Assembly: GCA_023415835.1 (NCBI GenBank)
Contig: JAEZJK010000058.1
Coordinates: forward strand, 1 to 36,158
Origin: Bacillota bacterium
Lineage (GTDB): Bacteria > Bacillota > UBA4882 > UBA8346
Reading direction: 5' to 3'
Length of the DNA: 36,158 nucleotides
The notes beneath the pieces were generated by a model. The model was not told where the DNA came from and ran no database searches. It saw only the letters and a list, made by a program, of their open reading frames with translations. How positions within the stretch are numbered: position 1 is the stretch's first letter; every line of letters starts with the position of its first letter. Of this stretch, positions 24,781 through 32,253 are shown in pieces. A program made the position numbers and the translations under genes.

Positions 24781-26358
24781 ATGAGAAACAAATATTTATT
24801 TAGTTTGGTCCTAAGCCTAATCTTTTGTTTAAGCATAACAGCCCTAACATTCGCTGCTAGTTTCAGCGATAATTTCGAATCCGGCAGCTATAGCAACTGG
24901 ACTACTCAGTACGGATCCTGGTCGGTTGTAACCGATGGCTCCTATGTATTTTATCAATCCAGCACCAGTGCCGAAGGCCGGGCTTGGTTAAATACCTCTA
25001 CGACTTGGACTGATCAATCAGTACAGGCCAAAGTCAAAGTTGTTAGTTTCAATAGCTCTAACCCAGTTTTAGTTTGCGCCCGGATGACGGACGGAAATAA
25101 TTATTATGCAGTAGCCGTTAAAAGCGGGACTTTGGAACTTCGCAAAAAAATAAATGGTAGCACTACTGTAATAGATTCAACCAGTTATACCTTCACCGTC
25201 GGCACCTGGTATACAATTAAACTGTCTGTCATCGGAACTACCCTGACAGCATATGTCAACGGCACTCAAGTGCTTTCCGCCACTGCCTCCGGACTGACCT
25301 CGGGCGTGGCCGGGCTAATTGGTTGGAAAACTGCCGTTAAGTTTGACGATGTAGTCGTTACCGACGGGTCGGGATCGACTGCTACACCGACACCAACACC
25401 GACTTCCGGTTCTTCGGCAACTCCAACACCGACTCCCACAACAGGATCCGGCAGCGGATCAGTCAACTTTAACCTGGTTGGATTCGCCACCTTAAATGGG
25501 GGCACCACCGGTGGGGCTGGCGGAGCTTCCGTTACCGTAACTAACGGCGCTGATTTGCAAGCTGCTATTGACCTGGGTGGACCAAGAATCATCTATGTAA
25601 ACGGTACGATTACCGCAGGCAACTCCGACGATACTAAGATTAACATCAAAGACGTTGAGGATATCTCGATCATTGGGGTTGGAACCAAAGGCGAATTTAA
25701 CGGTATCGGTATCAAGCTGATGCGCACCAGCAATGTTATCCTTCGCAACTTGAAAGTTCATAATGTCCTGATCGGTGATAAGGATTGTATCAGTATCGAA
25801 GGTCCGGTAAATAATGTCTGGGTCGACCACTGCGAATTATATAATGAATTTGACGGTGTCGACAAAGATTATTATGACGCTTTGTTGGATGCTAAAGCCG
25901 ACTCCTCCTACCTAACTTATTCCTGGAATAAACTGCATGACAGTTGGAAGGCTAGCTTATGCGGTTCTTCGGAAAGCGATACCAATGACCGGAGACTTAC
26001 TTCTCACCATAATTCCTTTATCAACATTAATTCCCGTTTACCGTTATACCGGGGCGGCCAAGGGCATATTTACAACAACTATTATTACGATGTTCCCACC
26101 AGCGGAATTAACTCCCGAATTAACGCCAAATTACGAATCGAGAATAATGTTTTTGTAAATGTTAACAACCCGATTTGCTCCTTGGATAGTGATGTGATTG
26201 GTTACTGGGATGTAAGCAATAACACCTTTACAAACTGCACCGGTAATGTGCCTATAAGTTCAACTTGTTCTTACACCCCGTCCTATTCTTATACCTTAGA
26301 ATCGGTCTCGACAGTACAATCCACTGTCACCAACAACGCTGGCGTTGGTAAAATCTAA
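24781..26358 (+). CDS. Secreted pectate lyase, polysaccharide lyase family 1, paralogue of the 17868 gene
   Basis: The architecture is the same as the gene at 17868: signal peptide (MRNKYLFSLVLSLIFCLS), beta-sandwich module beginning SFSDNFESGSYSNW, shorter Pro-Thr linker, PL1 domain with VWVDHCEL, LLDAKADSSYLTYSWN and SRLPLYR. All catalytic motifs are intact over 525 residues. The ATG at 24781 is chosen for AGGAGG 9 nt upstream and because it starts the signal peptide; a frame from 24718 lies in the mobile element. The central catalytic region is almost identical at DNA level to the other PL1 gene, while the modules and linkers have diverged more. No promoter is seen between the hairpin element and the gene. 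Confidence 0.94.
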   Translation: MRNKYLFSLVLSLIFCLSITALTFAASFSDNFESGSYSNWTTQYGSWSVVTDGSYVFYQSSTSAEGRAWLNTSTTWTDQSVQAKVKVVSFNSSNPVLVCARMTDGNNYYAVAVKSGTLELRKKINGSTTVIDSTSYTFTVGTWYTIKLSVIGTTLTAYVNGTQVLSATASGLTSGVAGLIGWKTAVKFDDVVVTDGSGSTATPTPTPTSGSSATPTPTPTTGSGSGSVNFNLVGFATLNGGTTGGAGGASVTVTNGADLQAAIDLGGPRIIYVNGTITAGNSDDTKINIKDVEDISIIGVGTKGEFNGIGIKLMRTSNVILRNLKVHNVLIGDKDCISIEGPVNNVWVDHCELYNEFDGVDKDYYDALLDAKADSSYLTYSWNKLHDSWKASLCGSSESDTNDRRLTSHHNSFININSRLPLYRGGQGHIYNNYYYDVPTSGINSRINAKLRIENNVFVNVNNPICSLDSDVIGYWDVSNNTFTNCTGNVPISSTCSYTPSYSYTLESVSTVQSTVTNNAGVGKI

Positions 26359-26393
26359 TCTATAAGGTTACAACCTAGACTTGTTTTTGAAGT

Positions 26394-26441
26394 GATACTA
26401 AGGGGCTGACTCAGATTTAAGGGGTCAACCCTCTTAGTATC
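26394..26441 (+). terminator. Stem-loop after the second PL1 gene
   Basis: GATACTAAGGGG (26394-26405) pairs with CCCTCTTAGTATC (26429-26441): nine perfect outer pairs plus inner G-C pairs, with one bulge. It lies 35 nt after the stop. No T-tract follows (CAGGTTAAAC), so it is a weak terminator at best, or an mRNA-stabilising end. Confidence 0.5.
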
Positions 26442-26546
26442 CAGGTTAAACAGATAAACAACATAAAACATAATTTGAGTCAAATTGTTTTTTATAAATC
26501 TATTAATGGTTTATGTCATTTACCTAAAGAGCTATTAATAACTACA

Positions 26547-26568
26547 GAGCCGCCCCAACTGGCGGCTC
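26547..26568. terminator. GC-rich hairpin without T-tract
   Basis: GAGCCGCC (26547-26554) and GGCGGCTC (26561-26568) form a perfect 8-bp stem with a 6-nt loop. CTGTTACG follows, so a classical terminator is not supported; it could act with the stem-loop at 26394 to end the pectinase transcript before blaI. Confidence 0.4.
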
Positions 26569-26635
26569 CTGTTACGTCTGACCAGTAAAAGTACAAATTA
26601 TTAATTGTCATCATAAAAAAAACAATTATAAGTAT

Positions 26636-26714
26636 GCTAAAATTTTAACACTTTCGTCTTGACACCCATCTCCTTCCCTGCTAAAATTTTAGCATAAATT
26701 GTTATGCGCATAAC
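26636..26714 (+). promoter_or_regulatory. blaI promoter with duplicated palindromic operator
   Basis: The promoter is TTGACA (26659-26664), 17 nt, TAAAAT (26682-26687). GCTAAAATTTTAGC, a perfect 14-bp palindrome, covers the -10 box (26680-26693). A 13/14 copy, GCTAAAATTTTAAC, sits upstream of the -35 box (26636-26649). A different perfect palindrome, GTTATGCGCATAAC (26701-26714), lies just after the transcription start. BlaI/MecI repressors usually bind palindromes at their own promoters, so autorepression through the first pair is likely; the familiar TACA/TGTA operator is not present. Confidence 0.78.
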
Positions 26715-26732
26715 CCAGGAGGTATTTTAAAA

Positions 26733-27116
26733 ATGGAAGTCTTTGAAGAAATGAGCCGACGTGAACGTCAAATCATGGAGATCATTTACCGAAAAGGATC
26801 GGCTACAGCCTCTCAAGTCCAAGCTGGACTTGGCGAAAGTGTCAATTATTCAACCGTCCGAGCTTTGCTCCGTATCTTGGAGGAGAAAGGACATTTACAA
26901 CATGAAACCTCAGGCAATAAATATATTTACCATCCTATTATACCTAGGCAAAATGCGATTAAATCAGTTGTTAGAAATCTGCTCGATACTTTCTTTGACA
27001 ACTCGGTAGAACAAGCTGTTGCCGCCCTTTTGGAACTAAAAAAAGATAACCTTAATGATGAAGAATTAAACCGTCTCGCCCGAATGATCGAAGACGCCCG
27101 GAAGGAGGAAAAATAA
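26733..27116 (+). CDS. blaI: BlaI/MecI family transcriptional repressor
   Basis: The 127-residue protein has the family winged helix: EEMSRRERQIMEIIYRKGSATASQVQ, here given as the first helices up to about residue 30, then NYSTVRALLRILEEKGHL as the recognition helix region, and a C-terminal dimerisation and cleavage region. BlaI dimers repress until cleaved through a partner M56 protease. That partner is the next gene, starting 0 nt after the stop codon. ATG 26733 has AGGAGG 10 nt upstream. The operators at 26636-26693 are the expected targets. Target genes could include the wall hydrolases downstream. Confidence 0.9.
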   Translation: MEVFEEMSRRERQIMEIIYRKGSATASQVQAGLGESVNYSTVRALLRILEEKGHLQHETSGNKYIYHPIIPRQNAIKSVVRNLLDTFFDNSVEQAVAALLELKKDNLNDEELNRLARMIEDARKEEK

Positions 27117-29219
27117 ATGTTTAAAAGTCTGCTTAACAACGATTTCTTCGCTATTTGGTTGAATTCCATGTTTAATATTTTTATTAAGGCCAGTATCATT
27201 TTGATAGTTCCACTAATCATCAACATTATTCGTAAAAAATCAGCTGCTGAATTTCGCCATCTTTTGATATTCATATCAATTTCTATGTTGTCCTTATTAC
27301 CGTTTTTACCCGAGCCGGTTTTAACTTTTGAATTTCCCTCATTTCAACAGCAATGGGATTGCCAAAATAATAGTTTATTAAGAACCGATGCAAATATTCC
27401 GAATTCCAATTATAGCAATTTTGAGCCCACGGTCGCCTCTGAGACAAATTCCAACGCCTTGATATTATCATCGGAATACAACAATCCAGGAATCCAGTAT
27501 TACTTGGCGCTTCTTACTTTCATAATCTGGTTTGCAGGCTCACTATTTCTAATTACATATTTATTAATAAGTATCTATGCAGTTTACCGAATGAAAAAAA
27601 AGGGGAATTCTCTTTCCGATCTGGAATGGAATAAAACCCTTAAAAACTTATGCGCTGAGTTTAAAATTAATCGCCCAATTCAACTGATTAACGGAGCTAA
27701 TTCCCGCACCCCGTTCACCTTTGGCCTAATTCGGCCATTCATTTACCTACCCTATACTTTCAAAAAATACACGACCGAAGAGCGGAGATGTATCCTACTG
27801 CATGAATTGTCGCATATCAAAAGAAATGACACTTTAACCTATTTCATCACCCGATTCATTGTCGCTTTATATTGGTTCAATCCATTGGCTTGGTTGGCAT
27901 TACGAATACTTCGTCTAGAGCAGGAAAAAGCTTGCGATGATCGGGTTTTAAATTATGGAATTAAACCGAGCGATTATGCTACCCATTTATTGAACTTCCT
28001 TAGAGAAAGCCGTCCGAACCATCCTGTCGCCGCACTTGGAGTAAGTTCCCTTAAAACAATCAAATCGAGAATCGGTCAGATACTCAACCCCATCCAAAGA
28101 CGTTCTCTCATAAACACGAAAATGTGTATTACTGCAATAACTATCGTTGTTTTTTTAATCGTCACTGTTGCCATATTTGGTCCGGCAGCGATTGCTACTG
28201 AGGGTTCTATGTCTTCGCCTAATATAAATCAAACCGAGTATTTACAATCGGAACAACCGAATAATGCAGCCCCAATTTCCAAAACCAACCACGAAACCGC
28301 TCCGACATCTATTAGTATCCAGGATACTATCGAACCAAAAACTGATGTTTCAAATGTTACCGCTTCCGATATCCCGTCTCTTATGCCTATCAACGGTAAT
28401 ATTGTCTCTTTTTTCGGTAAGCGTTTTCATGAAAAATTAAAAGTAGAAAAATTACATATTGGAATTGATATTAAAGCCCAAATAGGCACCACGATTAAAG
28501 CCACCGCTAACGGGACAGTGATAAAAGGAGAGTTTGCCGGAGGTTACGGTTTAATGGTGGAAATTGCTCATCAAGATGGAATCTCTACAGTTTACGCCCA
28601 CTTGAGTTCCTTATCAGTCAAACCGGGGCAAACTATTTTACAAGGTGACGTTATCGGATATTCGGGCAATACCGGCATAACTACAGGGCCACACTTACAT
28701 TACGAGATCCGGGTAAAAGGCCAACCGGTCGATCCGTTAATCTTTATTAATCAAGATAATACTCAGGCTAAGCCCGGAACCGAAAAAAACTCATCCCAGT
28801 CAGAAGAAAACCCGACCGTTTCATATCCTAATTTCATGAAACCGGTTCCTTTCACCAAAGTCAGTAGCCCTTTCGGTTTGGGAATAGACCCGATTACCGA
28901 AATTTCTAGGGTACATTCGGGAATTGACATTCCCCTCCCCATCGGAACTCCGGTAAAGGCATCCGCCGACGGGCAGGTGGTTAAAGCCGAAAGAACCGGG
29001 GCTTACGGCATCTTAGTTATCATCGAGCATCAAAACAATTACTCGACTTATTACGCCAAGCTAAGCCAGGCGTCGGTTAAAGCCGGAGATACAGTCAAAC
29101 AAGGCGATGTCATTGCCTATTCCGGAAATACCGGCCGTTCCACCGGACCTCACCTGCATTTTGAAGTCCGGGAGCAGGACCGACCGGTGAATCCGATGTT
29201 GTTTTTATGGTCTGATTAA
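27117..29219 (+). CDS. M56 (BlaR1-type) protease fused to two M23 peptidoglycan-peptidase domains
   Basis: Residues 1-355 form a BlaR1-like membrane metalloprotease: helices near 20-38, 45-65, 130-155 and 337-358, and the zinc motif HELSH (229-233) with the downstream RLEQEKACDDRV (266-277). In place of the penicillin-binding sensor, the extracellular part carries two LytM-type M23 domains. The first (about 440-545) has His447, Asp451, His495, and His526/His528 of HLH, a complete site. The second (about 580-700) has His600, Asp604 and His679/His681, but Lys648 replaces the catalytic His of YxHL, so it is probably inactive. A sensor that binds or cuts peptidoglycan is inferred. The start codon follows the blaI stop directly. 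Confidence 0.92.
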   Translation: MFKSLLNNDFFAIWLNSMFNIFIKASIILIVPLIINIIRKKSAAEFRHLLIFISISMLSLLPFLPEPVLTFEFPSFQQQWDCQNNSLLRTDANIPNSNYSNFEPTVASETNSNALILSSEYNNPGIQYYLALLTFIIWFAGSLFLITYLLISIYAVYRMKKKGNSLSDLEWNKTLKNLCAEFKINRPIQLINGANSRTPFTFGLIRPFIYLPYTFKKYTTEERRCILLHELSHIKRNDTLTYFITRFIVALYWFNPLAWLALRILRLEQEKACDDRVLNYGIKPSDYATHLLNFLRESRPNHPVAALGVSSLKTIKSRIGQILNPIQRRSLINTKMCITAITIVVFLIVTVAIFGPAAIATEGSMSSPNINQTEYLQSEQPNNAAPISKTNHETAPTSISIQDTIEPKTDVSNVTASDIPSLMPINGNIVSFFGKRFHEKLKVEKLHIGIDIKAQIGTTIKATANGTVIKGEFAGGYGLMVEIAHQDGISTVYAHLSSLSVKPGQTILQGDVIGYSGNTGITTGPHLHYEIRVKGQPVDPLIFINQDNTQAKPGTEKNSSQSEENPTVSYPNFMKPVPFTKVSSPFGLGIDPITEISRVHSGIDIPLPIGTPVKASADGQVVKAERTGAYGILVIIEHQNNYSTYYAKLSQASVKAGDTVKQGDVIAYSGNTGRSTGPHLHFEVREQDRPVNPMLFLWSD

Positions 29220-29232
29220 TTAGGAGGATTAT

Positions 29233-30363
29233 ATGAACAACAAAATCTTATTCATTCTTTTGTTAATTTATATTCCTTGCTTAATGGGGTTTGCTCACTC
29301 GCATGAGTCTTTTAAAAACAAAAACTATTTTCCCGAGAAAGAATGGCGAACCTCTACTCCCGAACAGCAAGGAATGGACTCTCAAGCTTTGTTGAACATG
29401 TATAAAATCTTTGGAAATCAAGGCAGGATTATCATCATCCGAAACGGTTATCTTATAACTGACTATAATCAATCATATTTACTAAAAGACATTCATCACA
29501 TTCATTCTTGCACCAAAAGCATTGTTTCAGCTTTAATTGGAAATGCAATCGAGGACGGCTATATTAAAAACATTAATCATAACGTTTTGAGCTTTTTCCC
29601 CGAATATAAAAACATTCAAAATCTTGATGAACGTAAGAAAAAACTAACTCTCTATCATTTACTGACCATGTCCAGCGGGATACAATGGTCTGATAATCCC
29701 AATATAAACTCAAATCAAATGAGCCATTCCCCTGACTGGGGCCAATATGTTTTTGATCAACCTATGATTGAGGAGCCGGGTCAAGTTTGGAATTATAACA
29801 GCGGGGGTTCGCAACTTCTATCGGTAATTATTCAAAAAACTACTGGTAAATCTGCACAAGCTTATGCAACAGAGAAAATATTTAAACCACTTGGGATTAC
29901 TAAGGTTAACTGGTGGAAAGATCAGCAAGGACATTCAACCGCTGGCTGGGGCCTTCATTTATCTTCTTTTGATATAGCAAAGATAGGATACTTATTCTTG
30001 CGGAAAGGACGATGGCAAGATAAACAAGTTATTCCGGAACAATGGGTCATAGAATCAACCAAGAACCATATTTCAGTAGAGTCAGGTTTTGGACGTGGCT
30101 CAGGTTACGCATATCAATGGTGGGTATATACTGATTTACCTTTTAATGCTTATAAGGCATGGGGTAGTTATGGGAAACATTCAGTTATGATAATAATAAT
30201 TCCCGATTTGGATATGGTTGTAGTTCTAACTGGTGATAATAGTGCGGATAAAAGAATACTAAAATCTTTTATTATTCCATCGGTTAAATCGTCAAAGCCG
30301 TTATCACCCAATCTTGAAATAGCAAATAAATTAATGAGCTTCATAGATAGTACTTCAAATTAA
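29233..30363 (+). CDS. Secreted serine hydrolase of the beta-lactamase / class C penicillin-binding fold
   Basis: An N-terminal signal or lipid-type segment (KILFILLLIYIPCLMGFAHS) is followed by the serine hydrolase domain. The nucleophile motif SxxK is Ser92-Cys-Thr-Lys95. The Tyr motif YNS is at 188-190, within GQVWNYNSGG. The third motif region is GSYGKHSV near 311-318, not a canonical KTG or HxG. Members act as D,D-peptidases or esterases, or degrade beta-lactams or D-amino-acid peptides; which of these cannot be told. AGGAGG precedes the ATG, 13 nt after the M56-M23 stop, so it belongs to the same operon. Confidence 0.85.
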   Translation: MNNKILFILLLIYIPCLMGFAHSHESFKNKNYFPEKEWRTSTPEQQGMDSQALLNMYKIFGNQGRIIIIRNGYLITDYNQSYLLKDIHHIHSCTKSIVSALIGNAIEDGYIKNINHNVLSFFPEYKNIQNLDERKKKLTLYHLLTMSSGIQWSDNPNINSNQMSHSPDWGQYVFDQPMIEEPGQVWNYNSGGSQLLSVIIQKTTGKSAQAYATEKIFKPLGITKVNWWKDQQGHSTAGWGLHLSSFDIAKIGYLFLRKGRWQDKQVIPEQWVIESTKNHISVESGFGRGSGYAYQWWVYTDLPFNAYKAWGSYGKHSVMIIIIPDLDMVVVLTGDNSADKRILKSFIIPSVKSSKPLSPNLEIANKLMSFIDSTSN

Positions 30364-30366
30364 GGG

Positions 30367-30422
30367 AAAAAGATTATAAGTAAATTGCCGTTGATAAATT
30401 AAATTTTGACTATTATCTTTTT
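30367..30422 (+). terminator. AT-rich terminator candidate
   Basis: AAAAAGATTATAAGT (30367-30381) can pair, with one mismatch and one bulge, with ACTATTATCTTTTT (30409-30422), and the 3' arm runs into a T-tract. All A-T rich, so weak. Confidence 0.35.
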
Positions 30423-30554
30423 TTCAAATTTATTCTTTACAAAACCAGCTTACATGCCGAAACTAACAATGATCAAAAACTAATAAAATGTTTGAACAAT
30501 TAAACTAATCCGGACCATTCTAAAAAAAAATTATCTCTTCAAGGTGGAAACAAC

Positions 30555-31412
30555 ATGAAACACTGGATTTGGGCGTTATTATTTTGCATGGTTTTTTCGA
30601 TTGCGACCATAACTGATGCTGTAACTGGACCATCGGTAAATGCAGTAGCCGCAGTCCTAATCAATACGGTAACCGGCGAAACGCTATATTCTAAAAATGC
30701 GAAAGCAGTCATGGCTCCGGCCAGCACCACCAAAATCATGACCGCCATCCTAGCTATTGAAAAAGGAGATCTTGAGGGAAAGGTAAAGGTCAGTTCCCAC
30801 GCTGCAGCGATGCCTGGTACCAGAATGAATTTACGTTCAGGAGAAGAGGACACCTTACACGGTCTCCTCTATGGCTTGATGTTATCATCCGGAAACGATG
30901 CGGCTACAGCCATTGCCGAATATATTGCCGGCTCCGAGACCCGTTTTGCTCAGCTAATGACCGCCAAAGCCCGCCAACTGGGAATGAATAAAACCAGTTT
31001 TAAAAATGCGAGCGGATTACCGGCGGTAAATCACTATACTACCGCTAACGACCTGGCTTTACTTGCCGGGTATGCCTTAAAAAACCCGGTATTTGCCGAG
31101 ATCGTTCAAACCAAGGTCGCTACCGTTCCCAGTTCCCGTTCTAATTTACCCCGTTCATTAACCAATCACAATAAGTTACTTTGGCAATACCCGTATACCA
31201 CCGGAATTAAAACCGGTTATACCAGGCGCGCCGGCAAATGTTTGGTCGCCTCCGCCACTCAAAACGATACCACCCTAATCTCAGTGGTTTTAAAATCCGG
31301 AACCATGTATAATGACAGTATCAATCTATTTGATTTCGGTTTTCAATCGGTTTTAGGGGAAAAAAGCCGGGAACTTACCGACCAACCATCGGAAAATAAA
31401 GAAGTTAACTGA
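30555..31412 (+). CDS. D-alanyl-D-alanine carboxypeptidase, S11 family (short form)
   Basis: This family trims the terminal D-Ala of peptidoglycan stems. A signal segment (HWIWALLFCMVFSIATIT) is followed by Ser57-Thr-Thr-Lys60 (SxxK), Ser112-Gly-Asn114 (SxN) and Lys219-Thr-Gly221 (KTG), the complete active site. At 285 residues it lacks the C-terminal beta domain and amphipathic anchor of PBP5/DacF, so it may be released or held by its N-terminal segment. AAGGTGG precedes the ATG. It is separated from the serine hydrolase by 191 nt and may have its own transcript. Confidence 0.92.
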   Translation: MKHWIWALLFCMVFSIATITDAVTGPSVNAVAAVLINTVTGETLYSKNAKAVMAPASTTKIMTAILAIEKGDLEGKVKVSSHAAAMPGTRMNLRSGEEDTLHGLLYGLMLSSGNDAATAIAEYIAGSETRFAQLMTAKARQLGMNKTSFKNASGLPAVNHYTTANDLALLAGYALKNPVFAEIVQTKVATVPSSRSNLPRSLTNHNKLLWQYPYTTGIKTGYTRRAGKCLVASATQNDTTLISVVLKSGTMYNDSINLFDFGFQSVLGEKSRELTDQPSENKEVN

Positions 31413-31428
31413 AGTTTTTTTAACAAAC

Positions 31429-31473
31429 AAACAGCCCTAGCGTTAGCCGTTCGGCGGTCAACTAGGGCTGTTT
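31429..31473. terminator. Bidirectional terminator between converging genes
   Basis: AAACAGCCCTAG (31429-31440) and CTAGGGCTGTTT (31462-31473) form a perfect 12-bp stem, and the loop holds a small CCG/CGG stem. The minus-strand side runs into a long T-rich tract (GTTTGTTAAAAAAAC); the plus-strand T-tract is short. It serves the carboxypeptidase gene and the converging LURP-one-related gene. Confidence 0.9.
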
Positions 31474-31490
31474 ATCAGATGAATTTTCAG

Positions 31491-31952
31491 TTATTTTTCT
31501 TCCTTAAACACAATATCAATCGCCAACCCTGCCGCCAATAACAGGGTACTAAATTCCGGTCCTTCCTCAACCATATCGTTAATTGAAATAATATAATTAT
31601 CGGCTGAAGTGAATAATTCCCTCCCTATTCCAGCCCATTTTTTAGTGATAACACCCAGTTCTTTTCCTTCGTTATCCAAAAATTTAAAGTTCCAACCCTT
31701 CCAATCGCCTTTGATTTCAGCAATTTGACGTTCATTAGTATCAAAGACGAAAAATCCGCCACCCAATGTCATCAGTTTGCTACGAAAATACCCCAAATAC
31801 GATCCGTTCCGATCGTAGATACCGACTTTGGAGCGAAACCAGCTGAAAGGCTTTTCAATTGAAAAAAAGGGGCTCGGTTCTCCTTTTTCATAAACGGCAA
31901 CCTTAGTTGGAAGCATTAATTTACTGATAAAAAATCTTAAAAATTTAACCAA
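31491..31952 (-). CDS. LURP-one-related family protein (main part of a probably frameshifted gene)
   Basis: The sequence contains SKLMLPTKVAVYE, the repeated beta-strand pattern of LURP-one-related/scramblase-like proteins, and the late motif KKWAGIGRELFTSADNYI, typical of the family (KWAGxGxELFTSADNY). The function of bacterial members is unknown. The first in-frame start here is TTG 31952, without a ribosome binding site, and it would cut off the first strands. The same frame continues upstream without stop to about 32074 (for example IGIVKEEPSGLVKFLR), but no start codon exists in it. See the upstream segment for the probable true start in another frame. Confidence 0.72.
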   Translation of the reverse strand: MVKFLRFFISKLMLPTKVAVYEKGEPSPFFSIEKPFSWFRSKVGIYDRNGSYLGYFRSKLMTLGGGFFVFDTNERQIAEIKGDWKGWNFKFLDNEGKELGVITKKWAGIGRELFTSADNYIISINDMVEEGPEFSTLLLAAGLAIDIVFKEEK

Positions 31953-32082
31953 ACCGCTTGGTTCTTCCTTAACTATACCGATCTGTTGCTGCGATTCAGG
32001 ATCAAAGATATTGTAAGTTCCTGAAAACTTTATGAACTGAACTTGTTCCTTGATTAAAAAATGTTTTTCTACTCAGAAGCAA
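31953..32082 (-). pseudogene. Out-of-frame 5' end of the LURP-one-related gene
   Basis: In frame with the downstream gene one reads FLIKEQVQFIKFSGTYNIFD, which fits the family N-terminus, but the frame is closed by a TGA just upstream and has no start. A TTG at 32080-32082 lies 11 nt after a GGGGG ribosome binding site. It would read MLLSRKTF and then leave the frame in a run of six T (plus 32056-32061, six A). Removing one base of that run restores one continuous protein. A sequencing error, a phase-variable tract, slippage, or real inactivation are all possible. Confidence 0.6.
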
Positions 32083-32111
32083 TTGTTAAAATACCCCCTA
32101 TATATTATGAT

Positions 32112-32213
32112 TTTAGGCGGTTTCATACATACATTTAGCAAGATTTCGATACAATTAATCTAACAATATATTTTATCGAAATGATAAATCTAGGATATAT
32201 GAAACTCGCTCAT
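32112..32213. mobile_element. MITE-like hairpin element, copy B (divergent)
   Basis: The ends TTAGGCGGTTTCATA (from 32113) and TATGAAACTCGCTCAT (to 32213) are the same terminal repeats as copies A and C. The interior differs but again forms an inverted repeat, ATTTCGATA ... TATCGAAAT (about 32142-32182). At roughly 100 nt it is shorter than A and C. It lies between the LURP-one-related gene and the propeller-like gene. Confidence 0.75.
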
Positions 32214-32253
32214 ATAATAAAGCTTATTCCAGGTTAGAATATAAATAGACCTT

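Noticed and set aside
27117..29219. True BlaR1 beta-lactam sensor
   Set aside because: The penicillin-binding C-terminal domain with SxxK is absent; two M23 domains are there instead.
29281..29472. Small minus-strand frames inside the serine hydrolase gene
   Set aside because: No ribosome binding site; a strong coding frame lies opposite.
32101..32253. Small regulatory RNA between the LURP-one-related and propeller-like genes
   Set aside because: The symmetric structure is explained by the terminal repeats shared with the two other hairpin elements.
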